Shown piece by piece: positions 1 to 8,228 of a stretch of DNA of 64,000 bases. Where the stretch lies: the NCBI GenBank assembly GCA_023407575.1, contig JAEYLX010000069.1, positions 186,001-250,000 on the forward strand, given 5' to 3'. Source of the DNA: Bacillota bacterium (GTDB lineage Bacteria; Bacillota; Clostridia; Lachnospirales; Lachnospiraceae). How positions within the stretch are numbered: position 1 is the stretch's first letter; the number at the start of each line of letters is the position of its first letter. The position numbers and the translations under genes were made by a program. The notes under the pieces were generated by a model, which searched no databases, was not told the DNA's origin, and was given only the letters and a program-made list of their open reading frames with translations.

Positions 1-432
1 TATTTACCAGCAAGTTATAGAGCGAGTGAGGAGTTTAATAATACATTTCTAGGATGTAAATACAATTATAATATTATCTGTATGAACTACTGTGAAACTC
101 AACTTTCATCTAAGGAAATTGAAGAAATTCTAAAAATTAAAGTATGCACAGAAGAGATTGTTAATAGAAATCCTAAGATTAATACTGAATTTATTGATAG
201 GTGGAAAACTAATAAGCGGCTGACAGTTAAAATTCATAAAAGGAATATGTATATATCGACAAATAGTGATGGATTTAAGTCGCTATCGCATGGGGCTTAT
301 AATTTGACTGAATATGGAGACGAATATATGGAAGACTTACCTCATATGCACTATGACTGGGGTGAAAATACTGCTGCAAGCGTCGGAGTGACACTGTATT
401 ATTGGAATGATAGAGACGAAAGGAATGGTTGA
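1..432 (+). CDS. Hypothetical protein, 5' end outside window
   Basis: The frame is open from base 1, so this is the C-terminal part of a longer gene; an ATG at 82 is internal to the open frame and has no good ribosome binding site. The visible 143 residues are hydrophilic, with no membrane segment or signal peptide. The C-terminus is acidic and aromatic, with a HYDWGEN stretch near the end. I do not recognise the family. The next gene starts 105 bp downstream and no strong terminator lies between them. Confidence 0.55.
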   Translation, partial: YLPASYRASEEFNNTFLGCKYNYNIICMNYCETQLSSKEIEEILKIKVCTEEIVNRNPKINTEFIDRWKTNKRLTVKIHKRNMYISTNSDGFKSLSHGAYNLTEYGDEYMEDLPHMHYDWGENTAASVGVTLYYWNDRDERNG

Positions 433-537
433 AGTAAATTCATAGTTCTTGCATCAAGGTTTACATTGTGTTATCATTTGCTAAAATGATACTTAATGGA
501 TGAATTAATATATTTTGACTAAATATGAGGATATGCT

Positions 538-2145
538 ATGGACTACATGGAGTATGAGGAATATATTAGAGAGTGGATTAATCAAGTGCTTAGTTCTCGA
601 ATCAAGAATACGGAGCTTACAATTAAGAATTGCAAGCTGATTTTTGATTATGCAAGGGATAATAAGGATAGTAAATTATTGGGGTTTTCTTATTATTATC
701 TTGCAGAGTCTTATTTTATTGAAAACAAATATGAAGATTTCATTAAAAACCTTATATTAGGACTTGAATATCAACAAAAAGCAACTCTCGTTAATTTGAT
801 TTCCAAATCATACAATATGTTAGGAATTAATGCAGAAAATCAAGGCAATATATCAGCTGCAATTGATTATTTTATGATTTCATTGAGATATAGTCAAAAA
901 TATGAATTAGATCATGAAGCAGGCATTGTTTATACAAATATAGGACAAATATATATAAAACTAAAGGACTATAAATTAGCAAAAGAGTGTTTAGAAAAGG
1001 CCAATCATAGTTTTGGTAATGAGGTAGATAACGCCAATTATTCTCAAAATAATATGATTTTAGAAACCACCTTGGCAACCTGCTATATCCGACTTGAAGA
1101 TATGGATTCCGCTCGAAGTTATTTTAATAAAATCCAAAAGGTACGAGATAAATATCTAGTTGATATCCATAACCAAATAATTCTCTATAGTTTTGAAGCA
1201 AACTATTATGATGCAATAAAAGATTACAATAACTTAAACCAAAGCGTTAATTATTTAATAGAGTTAATAGAGGAAATCCCGTCTCTTTTAGATATATACG
1301 ATGAAGCATTCCTATTATGTGATTTACTAACAACAAATAAGCGCTTTGATGATTTACTTAAGGTAATCTCGAGAATGGAAGTATTAACAAAACAAGCTGG
1401 AATAACGAATATGCTGTTGCAAATATTAAAGCTTAAAATCAAGTACTTTGATTTGGTACAAGATAAAGCGGCATATCTTGAAGCTTGTTCAGAGTATTAT
1501 GAACTATCGGATCAACTGGAATCTGAAGGTAAGACGAATGAGTTAAGAGCTATAGAACTTAGAATTGACTTAGAGCAGATTAAAGAAAAACAAGAAATAA
1601 TTCAAAAAGAAAACCAAATATTATTAGAAAAGTCAGAAAGGGATTCTTTAACAAAACTTCCAAATCGAGAAAAATTAAACAGTTATTCTGAACTGGCTTT
1701 TAACAGAGCCTATGAAAATCAAACAAGTCTTGGGATTGAGGTATTTGATATTGACTATTTCAAGCAATATAATGACACTTATGGACATCAAGCAGGAGAT
1801 ATTTGCCTCAAAAAGATAACAAAATTATTACATAGACTTATGAATAATGGAATATTTTGTGCTCGTTATGGTGGGGATGAATTTATTATTATTTATGAGA
1901 ATATGACAGATGATGAGATTATGGCTATTGCAAAGAAACTACAGCAAGATGTACTTGATTTAAACTTAAAAGTGGAAGGTCCACAAGAATACATTAATAT
2001 AACCATATCACAGGGTATCCGAAATTCAGTTCCCAAAGAAGGGAATAAAATTTGGGATTATTTTTATGTGGCGGATGCAGCAATGTATCGAGTTAAAAAA
2101 GATAAAAAGAATGATATTTTACTTTTACATAAAGCGCAAGAATAG
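538..2145 (+). CDS. TPR-repeat diguanylate cyclase (GGDEF) protein
   Basis: Probable cytoplasmic diguanylate cyclase making cyclic di-GMP from two GTP. Residues about 30-330 are helical TPR-like repeats (e.g. GIVYTNIGQIYIKLKDYKLA), residues about 335-375 are a charged coiled coil, and about 375-530 form the GGDEF domain starting at the typical DSLTKLPNR motif. The active-site motif RYGGDEF is intact. No RxxD product-inhibition site is visible five residues before it, so feedback inhibition through that site is unlikely. There is no transmembrane segment; the TPR part probably senses a protein or peptide. The start is ATG with GAGG seven bases upstream. A terminator follows at 2161. Confidence 0.9.
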   Translation: MDYMEYEEYIREWINQVLSSRIKNTELTIKNCKLIFDYARDNKDSKLLGFSYYYLAESYFIENKYEDFIKNLILGLEYQQKATLVNLISKSYNMLGINAENQGNISAAIDYFMISLRYSQKYELDHEAGIVYTNIGQIYIKLKDYKLAKECLEKANHSFGNEVDNANYSQNNMILETTLATCYIRLEDMDSARSYFNKIQKVRDKYLVDIHNQIILYSFEANYYDAIKDYNNLNQSVNYLIELIEEIPSLLDIYDEAFLLCDLLTTNKRFDDLLKVISRMEVLTKQAGITNMLLQILKLKIKYFDLVQDKAAYLEACSEYYELSDQLESEGKTNELRAIELRIDLEQIKEKQEIIQKENQILLEKSERDSLTKLPNREKLNSYSELAFNRAYENQTSLGIEVFDIDYFKQYNDTYGHQAGDICLKKITKLLHRLMNNGIFCARYGGDEFIIIYENMTDDEIMAIAKKLQQDVLDLNLKVEGPQEYINITISQGIRNSVPKEGNKIWDYFYVADAAMYRVKKDKKNDILLLHKAQE

Positions 2146-2160
2146 ATGAAATACATATTT

Positions 2161-2206
2161 ACCCCTCCGGTACATCTTAACTGACAGATATACTGGAGGG
2201 GTTTTA
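2161..2206 (+). terminator. Rho-independent terminator after the GGDEF gene
   Basis: ACCCCTCC (2161-2168) pairs perfectly with GGAGGGGT (2195-2202) and is followed by a run of T. Confidence 0.85.
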
Positions 2207-2418
2207 TGTATAACAACTGAGGAATTAAATATTAATTATTGGTATGTTAATATGCTACCAGGTAAGATTATTATTGTATACAGATAAGTATTTGTATATA
2301 ATTGATAAATAACAAATATTTACATAACAATATATACTGACAAAACCGAATTGTTAATGACAGGAAAAGAAACAGACCTAGTTATATAATGTTATTATCA
2401 ATATTGGAGGGATAGGAC

Positions 2419-3426
2419 ATGCTTAAGAAACTAGAAATGGATAATAGTAATAAAGCTTCTATAAAAATGTTACAGAATATAATTGACTATATTGAGGAGA
2501 ATATTCTTGAAGAACTAACACCAAATAATGTTGCAGAAAAATTTTATTCGAGCATTACCACTATGAATAATTTATTTAAGATTGTATGTAATATGACTAT
2601 CATGGAATATGTTCGAAATAGAAGACTCTCATTGGCTGGACAAGAGATTATTATGTCTAACATTCGCATTATTGATCTTACATATAAGTATGGATATGAA
2701 ACACCGGAGGCTTTTGCTAAGGCATTTACTAGGTTTCATGGGTATCCACCAAGTCTTATAAGAAGAACATATCCTAAAATTAAGGTATTTAATCCTTTAA
2801 ATATTATCCTTGAGATACATGGTGGATGGGAATGTACAATAAAAGATGAGTTGTTACACCTGACAAAACAAAGTGATACAGAACAGGAAAGAAGCCCTTC
2901 TTATTGCTATGATAGAACTACCAAATTAAAAGGAGGTAGTCTTATGGGAACGGATAGGTATAAATATCGAATAAGAATTAGGGACATGAAACAACAAGAG
3001 GATTGGCGTACTCTACTATTGTTGGCTAAAAAGCTAGATGACGAGAGAATTAGTTTTAAAGTTGATGGAAAAACAATGATCTTTGCACATGGATTAGAAT
3101 TTAAACTTGAGAAGATATGTTTAACCTTCAAATGGAATGAGGAACAGAAAGTATTAGATTTCTTTGGCAGTATTGGAAAGGCAGTAAGTAGCTTCATTGG
3201 GTTTAAATACTTTGATACTATATTTGAAGGTATGAAAATCAGGTGTATGTTTTATGGTGAATGTCAAAATGAAGACACAGATGAGTTCTTATTTCAAAAT
3301 GCTGAACTTGTGGATGTGGATGGGCAGATGATATATGTTCAGACATTGGAGTTTTATATTGAAAACACCGAACCAGATAATGAATATTATGAAAGGGTAG
3401 ATAAGTGGTTGAAGAAAAGGAATTAG
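2419..3426 (+). CDS. AraC-family transcriptional regulator with C-terminal unknown domain
   Basis: Residues about 15-120 form an AraC/XylS DNA-binding domain: a first helix-turn-helix around LTPNNVAEKFYSS and a second with the conserved sequence IIDLTYKYGYETPEAFAKAFTRFHGYPPS. Here the HTH is N-terminal, as in the SoxS/Rob-like arrangement, and about 160 further residues (176-335) form a separate domain I cannot assign. The start ATG at 2419 has GGAGGG upstream. An AAGGAGGT element at 2930-2937 sits seven bases before an in-frame ATG at 2944, so the C-terminal domain may also be made on its own (see findings). Target genes are unknown; the neighbouring marR-MATE pair is separately controlled. 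Confidence 0.85.
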   Translation: MLKKLEMDNSNKASIKMLQNIIDYIEENILEELTPNNVAEKFYSSITTMNNLFKIVCNMTIMEYVRNRRLSLAGQEIIMSNIRIIDLTYKYGYETPEAFAKAFTRFHGYPPSLIRRTYPKIKVFNPLNIILEIHGGWECTIKDELLHLTKQSDTEQERSPSYCYDRTTKLKGGSLMGTDRYKYRIRIRDMKQQEDWRTLLLLAKKLDDERISFKVDGKTMIFAHGLEFKLEKICLTFKWNEEQKVLDFFGSIGKAVSSFIGFKYFDTIFEGMKIRCMFYGECQNEDTDEFLFQNAELVDVDGQMIYVQTLEFYIENTEPDNEYYERVDKWLKKRN

Positions 3427-3433
3427 TCTTTAC

Positions 3434-3462
3434 TTGACATTAGTCCGAAATCAGACTATAAT
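3434..3462 (+). promoter_or_regulatory. Consensus promoter of marR-MATE operon
   Basis: A perfect -35 TTGACA (3434-3439) and a perfect -10 TATAAT (3457-3462) are separated by 17 bp. Such an ideal promoter would be very strong unless repressed, which fits the overlapping palindromes at 3440-3483. Confidence 0.9.
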
Positions 3463-3483
3463 GAAAGTCTGATTTCGGACTAA
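3440..3483. promoter_or_regulatory. Nested palindromic operator, probably for the MarR repressor
   Basis: TTAGTCCGAAATCAGACT (3440-3457) is the exact reverse complement of AGTCTGATTTCGGACTAA (3466-3483), with an 8-bp gap. Each arm is itself a near-palindrome of the form AGTCYGA-NN-TCRGACT, so the region offers two MarR-dimer-sized sites. The left site fills the spacer between -35 and -10 and the right site covers the transcription start. That MarR binds here is inference from position. Confidence 0.8.
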
Positions 3484-3492
3484 TTTTATATG

Positions 3493-3519
3493 TGACAAGT
3501 GAAATGACTTGTCGGTTCA
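3493..3519 (+). repeat. Dispersed 27-bp repeat, copy 1
   Basis: This copy contains GACAAGT-N6-ACTTGTC, a perfect 7-bp inverted repeat, followed by GGTTCA. Related copies lie at 20420, 26229 (minus orientation) and 34043, all intergenic. Here it lies in the 5' leader of the marR gene. Confidence 0.65.
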
Positions 3520-3540
3520 TCTTGTTAGAGGAGGTTTTAT

Positions 3541-3990
3541 ATGGATAGTTTAATTCGAATGCAAATCAAAGAGGTATATTCAGCGATGAGCAAAATCACA
3601 GGTTCCTATGGGATTTGGGCAAAAGAGCATGGACTAAGTTATAATGCACTTTTGGTTCTTTATACAATAGAAGAACTATCGAAATGCACGCAAAAGCAGA
3701 TCTGTGACAGGTGGTTAATACCAAAACAGACAGTAAATACAATACTGGCAGACTTTAAAGAGCAAGGTTATGTGGCATTTGAGATAGATAATAATAACAA
3801 ACGGGAAAAATTAATAGGATTTACGGAGTTGGGACAACAATATGCTACGGCTATCCTTACAAAACTGCATACAATAGAGGAAACAGTTATGTTTAAAATG
3901 GGCTCTAATATGTGCGAGCAATTAGTTGAGGCAAATAATGTTTATTACGATTTATTTAAAAAGGAAATTGAAAGTAAACAGAATTCTTAA
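3541..3990 (+). CDS. MarR-family transcriptional repressor
   Basis: A 149-residue winged-helix protein of typical MarR length. The recognition region is QICDRWLIPKQTVNTILADF (residues about 58-77), followed by a wing with the basic NNNKREK segment and long terminal dimerisation helices. MarR proteins repress efflux genes and release DNA on binding a toxic ligand. The gene directly precedes a MATE transporter (33 bp gap), an arrangement like mepR-mepA of Staphylococcus aureus. Its promoter is overlaid by palindromes, so autorepression is likely. AGGAGG stands just upstream of the ATG. Confidence 0.9.
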   Translation: MDSLIRMQIKEVYSAMSKITGSYGIWAKEHGLSYNALLVLYTIEELSKCTQKQICDRWLIPKQTVNTILADFKEQGYVAFEIDNNNKREKLIGFTELGQQYATAILTKLHTIEETVMFKMGSNMCEQLVEANNVYYDLFKKEIESKQNS

Positions 3991-4023
3991 CTTGAGACAA
4001 TATAGAACAACTTGGAGGTTATA

Positions 4024-5322
4024 ATGCTAAAGAAATTTTTAAAATATGTCATTCCATCAATGCTAACATTTGTTGTAAACGGAATTTATGTTAGTGTAGA
4101 TGGATTTTTTGTTGGTCGTACGGTAGGAGATATCGGCTTAGGGAGCATAAATCTGGCTTGGCCACTAGCTGCTGTAATTTTAGCAATCGGTACTGGTATT
4201 GGCGTTGGTGGTTCAGTAAATATGTCAAAACATTTAGGTGCTGGCAATAAAGATAAAGCAGATAGAGCCTTAGGGAATACTATTATACTTTTAATTTTAT
4301 CCTCTATCATATTAAGTGTGGTCTTGATTTTCTTTGGTAAGCCGCTCCTGCAATTGATGGGTGCAACTGGTGAGGTATTAGAAATGTGCCATATTTATAT
4401 TAGGGTGCTGGCGTATGGAACATTTGTACAAGTCTTAGGTACAGGAATTATTCCGTTGCTTAGAAATCAAAATAAGCCTATGACTGCGATGATACTTAGT
4501 ATTACAAACTTTGCAATAGATTCAGTTTTTAGTGGTGTGTTTGTTATGCTACTTGGATTAGGTGTTAAAGGTGCTGCGATTGGTACAGTTATAGGCCAGC
4601 TGGTTATCGTTATTCCATCATTGCTCATATTATTTAAAAAGCAAAACCGTGTTGCTTCTAAATATTATAGGTTAGAGAAAGATAGTGTATGGAAGATTAT
4701 AAGAGTAGGATTTCCAATTATGGGGTTAAGTTTTATACCAAATGTAACTATACTCATTACTAATTTACAAGCAATAAAGTATGGTGGTACTGTCGCTATT
4801 GCTTCCTATGCTGTTATTTCATACGTGTTATGTATAGGTCAGCTTCTTGCACAAGGTGTAGGCGAGGGAAGTCAGCCTTTAATTAGTTACTATTTTGGGG
4901 CCAAAGACAAGAAAGCTGTGGATCAATTACGTAAATGGACTTATGTTACATCAGTAGGATTAAGCATTTTTGTAATGATTGTTATAATTCTGCTTAATTC
5001 AGTCATACCTATATTTTATGGTGCTTCTGCAGAAACAGCAGAAGTTCTAGAAGTGGCACTCTTAATCACTTCATTTTCTTTGCCATTATTTGCATATTCA
5101 CGATCCACAACAGAATATTTTAATGCAATAGGTGAGAGTAGATATGCTTCAATCATGGTATATGGTGAGGTTCTATTTGCTTTACCAATAACAGCAATCC
5201 TATTACCTATTATATATAATTTAAATGGTGTATGGGGAATTATTGTTGTGGTACAGTTTATAATGCTTTTAGTTGGAATATTTCTAAGAACAAAAAGTAA
5301 TGTGAATCGATTATATCAATAA
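4024..5322 (+). CDS. MATE-family multidrug efflux transporter (MepA-like)
   Basis: Integral membrane protein of 432 residues with about 12 transmembrane helices in two repeated halves, as in MATE cation/drug antiporters. The N-terminal half carries the characteristic YVSVDGFFVGRTVG and GIGVGGSVNMSKHLGAG segments. I place the start at ATG 4024, which has GGAGG at 4014-4018; the TTG at 4012 would overlap that site. It is co-transcribed with the upstream marR-type repressor, suggesting induction by a drug or other toxic cation. A clear terminator follows at 5392. The substrate cannot be read from sequence. Confidence 0.9.
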   Translation: MLKKFLKYVIPSMLTFVVNGIYVSVDGFFVGRTVGDIGLGSINLAWPLAAVILAIGTGIGVGGSVNMSKHLGAGNKDKADRALGNTIILLILSSIILSVVLIFFGKPLLQLMGATGEVLEMCHIYIRVLAYGTFVQVLGTGIIPLLRNQNKPMTAMILSITNFAIDSVFSGVFVMLLGLGVKGAAIGTVIGQLVIVIPSLLILFKKQNRVASKYYRLEKDSVWKIIRVGFPIMGLSFIPNVTILITNLQAIKYGGTVAIASYAVISYVLCIGQLLAQGVGEGSQPLISYYFGAKDKKAVDQLRKWTYVTSVGLSIFVMIVIILLNSVIPIFYGASAETAEVLEVALLITSFSLPLFAYSRSTTEYFNAIGESRYASIMVYGEVLFALPITAILLPIIYNLNGVWGIIVVVQFIMLLVGIFLRTKSNVNRLYQ

Positions 5323-5391
5323 TTTTTGCATGGTGAATTATCTTGCAGAGAAATTTTATCTATGATATACTAAATATTGCCAATATTTACT

Positions 5392-5428
5392 AACTCCAGT
5401 AAACAGAGTGAATTTACTGGAGTTTTTT
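5392..5428 (+). terminator. Rho-independent terminator after MATE gene
   Basis: AACTCCAGTAAA (5392-5403) pairs perfectly with TTTACTGGAGTT (5413-5424) across a 9-base loop, followed by TTTT. It overlaps the first codons of a longer reading of the next gene, which supports a later start there. Confidence 0.9.
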
Positions 5429-5463
5429 GTTATACGAATTTATTGTGGAGAGTGCGTGAATTT

Positions 5464-6210
5464 ATGATATCTAAAAAGCGTTATGTATTTGGTATTTTTT
5501 TATTAATAATAGCTTGTGTTTTGATGCAACTTTTTGCTAAGTCAGCAGAGCGTATTCGCCTTTTTTATTATGTTTTAGAATATTTGGGTATTTATAATGG
5601 ATATAGGTTAACCTTAATAAATAAAGCTATATGGGTAATTGTTACAATCGCTATGGTAACATTAATGTCTATATCTTTTCATTTAATGTGGAATTCTTTT
5701 AGAGCATTTGCTATGAAGGACAGATATAAAGCAATACCTATTTTGATTTTAATAATAAGTTTAATTAGCTGCTTTATGTTTTTACATATACATCGATACC
5801 TACTCCATTATCAAGGAGGATTACATGGTATTATATTAGATAGACGGCAAAACGTGAGGTATCTAGAGTCAATTGATATGGAGGGAAACTTAGAATATAT
5901 GGCGTTAGATATTGAATTGCAGAAATTTAGCATAGATGGAGATGAAGCGTTTGGTTTAAAGCTTGTAGATCTAAATGATAATTCAAACGAGTATATTTTT
6001 ATGAATAATATGAGAATGGGAGAAGCGATACAACAATATGAAAGAGGGATTGGCAGATACACTTTTAGTGTTAGAAGCCTTGGTCTTAAAGTTGAAAATA
6101 TCCCAGGTTATGATCCAAAAACTGACAACTATAAAGATTTACGTTTTAAACTCATTATCTATAATGAAAAAGAAAGCAAGACCTTTTTATTCTATTTTGA
6201 TCCATCATAA
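5464..6210 (+). CDS. Hypothetical membrane protein
   Basis: I do not recognise this family. From the ATG at 5464 the protein has 248 residues: a basic N-terminus (MISKKR), a hydrophobic helix at about 8-25, two more at about 57-80 and 95-115, then a soluble C-terminal part of about 125 residues that is probably extracytoplasmic. Upstream in-frame codons overlap the preceding terminator and are unlikely to be translated. The Shine-Dalgarno (GGAG at 5447) is 13 bases from the ATG, so a GTG at 5452 or TTG at 5443 cannot be excluded. It stands alone between two non-coding stretches. Confidence 0.6.
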   Translation: MISKKRYVFGIFLLIIACVLMQLFAKSAERIRLFYYVLEYLGIYNGYRLTLINKAIWVIVTIAMVTLMSISFHLMWNSFRAFAMKDRYKAIPILILIISLISCFMFLHIHRYLLHYQGGLHGIILDRRQNVRYLESIDMEGNLEYMALDIELQKFSIDGDEAFGLKLVDLNDNSNEYIFMNNMRMGEAIQQYERGIGRYTFSVRSLGLKVENIPGYDPKTDNYKDLRFKLIIYNEKESKTFLFYFDPS

Positions 6211-6579
6211 ATAAGGATAATTTAGTAAAAGCCAAGCTTTAGATAAAAATATATAAAAAAATATAAGTATTAGAATAGTTAGAGTAAAATGATAATTTAA
6301 AGCGTATTCTTTTGATAAGTCACTTAATAACAAATGATTGTAAAATTATTATGAACATTATTAAAAGTTCTAAAACTATTGAAATAGTACAGTAAAAATA
6401 GTACTATAGTACTATGATTAAAAAAATACCAGAGACTACTAATCCATCATTAAAAATAAGATTGATAACAGTAAAGGAAGTATAACGAAGGGGTTAGTAC
6501 TTCTTTTTTTTGTTGCCAACTTTGTACAATAATAACTATATATGAAGATAAACTACAAAAGAGAAATCTAGGAGGTATA
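6211..6579. other. Non-coding stretch with palindrome and weak terminator
   Basis: No credible gene on either strand. It holds a perfect 18-bp palindrome, ATAGTACTATAGTACTAT (6398-6415), with a related ATAGTAC at 6384, and a short hairpin GAAGTA/TACTTC (6477-6503) followed by a run of T, which could end a short transcript. A good ribosome binding site leads into the next gene. Confidence 0.5.
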
Positions 6580-6960
6580 ATGTACAATTTTATGATTGAT
6601 ATAGTTAGAAATACGGTATATGTTGAGTTGTCGGGGTATTTATCTTTTGAACAAATTATGCAATATGTTGATGATCTAAATTATTTGAAGGATAAATTTG
6701 AGCCAAGAATGTATTCGATGTTAGTAATGGCGAACCGACTTGATCCTTTAGCTCAAGAAAATTTACCGCACTTTCAAAAAGCTACAGAGCTGGCATTATC
6801 TTGGGCTAACAGAATAGCTGTAGTAAATGGCAATAGGACCCTTACCCTTTTTCAGTTGAAGAGAATAGAGTCATCAGCCAGAAAAGTAATTTGTACAGAT
6901 ACTAAGATAATGAGATTTAAAACGAAAAAAGATGCTTTAATATTTTTATGTACCAACTAA
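6580..6960 (+). CDS. Small hypothetical protein, possibly STAS-like
   Basis: A 126-residue soluble protein with AGGAGG before the ATG. The opening strands (MYNFMIDIVRNTVYVELSGYL) and alternating helices resemble STAS or SpoIIAA-like folds, but I see no conserved phosphorylatable serine motif and treat this as a weak structural guess. It appears monocistronic, with over 350 bp of non-coding DNA on each side. Confidence 0.6.
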   Translation: MYNFMIDIVRNTVYVELSGYLSFEQIMQYVDDLNYLKDKFEPRMYSMLVMANRLDPLAQENLPHFQKATELALSWANRIAVVNGNRTLTLFQLKRIESSARKVICTDTKIMRFKTKKDALIFLCTN

Positions 6961-7326
6961 ATTAAGATAAAATAATTATGAAACTTTAACTTATGACTTC
7001 TTTGTATATAGTTATTTTGTAATAAAATGTGAAAGTTTAATTAGTTCTTAAATAAAGGAGACTGGACAAAAACGAATATGTTAACATTGCTACTCCCCAT
7101 GTTTATCTCAAGAAACAGAAATTTCTTAATCATCTGTTTGATTATTCTTGTTATTTTCCATGGTTCTATCCTCCATCGAATCAGTTCTATATGTTGTTCT
7201 ACTGCTTATGTCCTTGTTATAATTTGTTTCATAGTATACTCATACAACTAGAATAGAAATATTAATTAGCGCAAATAATTTTCTTTATAACATCCTAATA
7301 ACTAACCCACGCACGGAGAGAAATAT
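6961..7326. other. Non-coding stretch with doubtful short ORFs
   Basis: On the plus strand 7078-7251 could encode 57 hydrophobic residues, but the only AAGGAG is 17 bases from its ATG. On the minus strand an 11-codon ORF (7161 down to 7126, MENNKNNQTDD) has a GGAGG with 8-base spacing, perhaps a remnant of a decayed gene. Neither is convincing. I see no terminator or promoter I would defend. Confidence 0.4.
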
Positions 7327-7914
7327 ATGTTTAAAAACCCAAAAAGTTATATAATTGTAACGGATAATGGTTTCCTAATAAAAAATAAAAGTTCTGAATC
7401 CAAAATTGAATTTAAAACATATGTACCAAATGTACCATTCTATCACCATTTATTTGATGATTATAGTGAGTTGAAACCTATATTTGCTCAAATAAAACAA
7501 TTAAAAATGAAACATATTGTAGTATTAATACCCGATGATACTTTAGAGTTAACACTGGATAGAACTATTTTTGATAATTATTTTCTGTTGTGCAAGGCAA
7601 AGAAGGTTGACCTAGGTTGCCAATTCTTATACTTGTCACAGAACAATGAAAATTATATTGCATTATCAAAAACCGTAAGAAACTTGGTGCTTCATTTCGT
7701 GAAAGAAGGTAAAAGTCTTGCAGAGAAATTCTACGATAGAGAATTTAATGATATAAATCAAATAAAAGCTGATCTTCAAAGATTTCATATAGATTGCGAG
7801 TATGGACATACACCAATCTATATAAATAATGTAAATAACAATATGGATTACTTTCGTAACTTAGGAAGCCTGGTGTCTGAAAAAGAAATTATAAATAATG
7901 CAATGAAAGCATAA
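7327..7914 (+). CDS. Hypothetical protein
   Basis: A 195-residue soluble protein I do not recognise. The N-terminal part alternates beta strands and helices (SYIIVTDNGFLI, HIVVLIPDDTLELTL); the C-terminal half is helical and charged. There is no signal peptide or membrane segment. A GGAGAG element sits a few bases before the ATG, and a terminator follows at 7940, so it is probably a single-gene transcript. Confidence 0.6.
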   Translation: MFKNPKSYIIVTDNGFLIKNKSSESKIEFKTYVPNVPFYHHLFDDYSELKPIFAQIKQLKMKHIVVLIPDDTLELTLDRTIFDNYFLLCKAKKVDLGCQFLYLSQNNENYIALSKTVRNLVLHFVKEGKSLAEKFYDREFNDINQIKADLQRFHIDCEYGHTPIYINNVNNNMDYFRNLGSLVSEKEIINNAMKA

Positions 7915-7939
7915 GCTACGGTGTTAAAATTAATTTAGT

Positions 7940-7983
7940 AAGCTCCAAATTTATAGCTAAAAACTATAAATATGGAGCTTTTG
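7940..7983 (+). terminator. Terminator-like hairpin
   Basis: AAGCTCCA (7940-7947) pairs with TGGAGCTT (7973-7980), with an inner TTATAG/CTATAA helix, followed by TT. The U-run is short. Confidence 0.7.
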
Positions 7984-8063
7984 TATTATAATAAGTACAT
8001 AAGGTGTAACATTACATCTTGTAATTTATGAATTAATTTGTTAAAGTATATACTATACGAATT

Positions 8064-8228
8064 GGAAGGATGTGGTAGTGTGTTTATTAAATCAAGCATT
8101 GTTTTTGAGGTGGCATTAGGATAAAGCCGAGGCTATCTTAAATAGTTTACGGAAGCCTACGGTTGTTGTTCTTATGCCATTACAAAGTTTGGATACTAAG
8201 AATAAAACAACTATAGGAGGTTCTACAA
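8064..8228 (+). promoter_or_regulatory. Structured leader with possible leader peptide before the methyltransferase
   Basis: TGGCAT-T-AGGA (8111-8121) can pair with TTCT-T-ATGCCA (8169-8179). Inside it GCCG-A-GGCT (8126-8134) can pair with AGCCTACGGT (8154-8163), capped by a CTAT/ATAG helix. A GGAAGG at 8064 precedes two overlapping GTG-started mini-ORFs, 8078-8119 (13 codons) and 8080-8124 (14 codons), both ending inside the first helix. I could not match it to a riboswitch family I know. The arrangement resembles translation-coupled attenuation leaders, but that is inference. Confidence 0.35.

Noticed and set aside
7078..7251. 57-codon plus-strand hydrophobic ORF
   Set aside because: The nearest AAGGAG is 17 bases from the ATG and there is no family resemblance.
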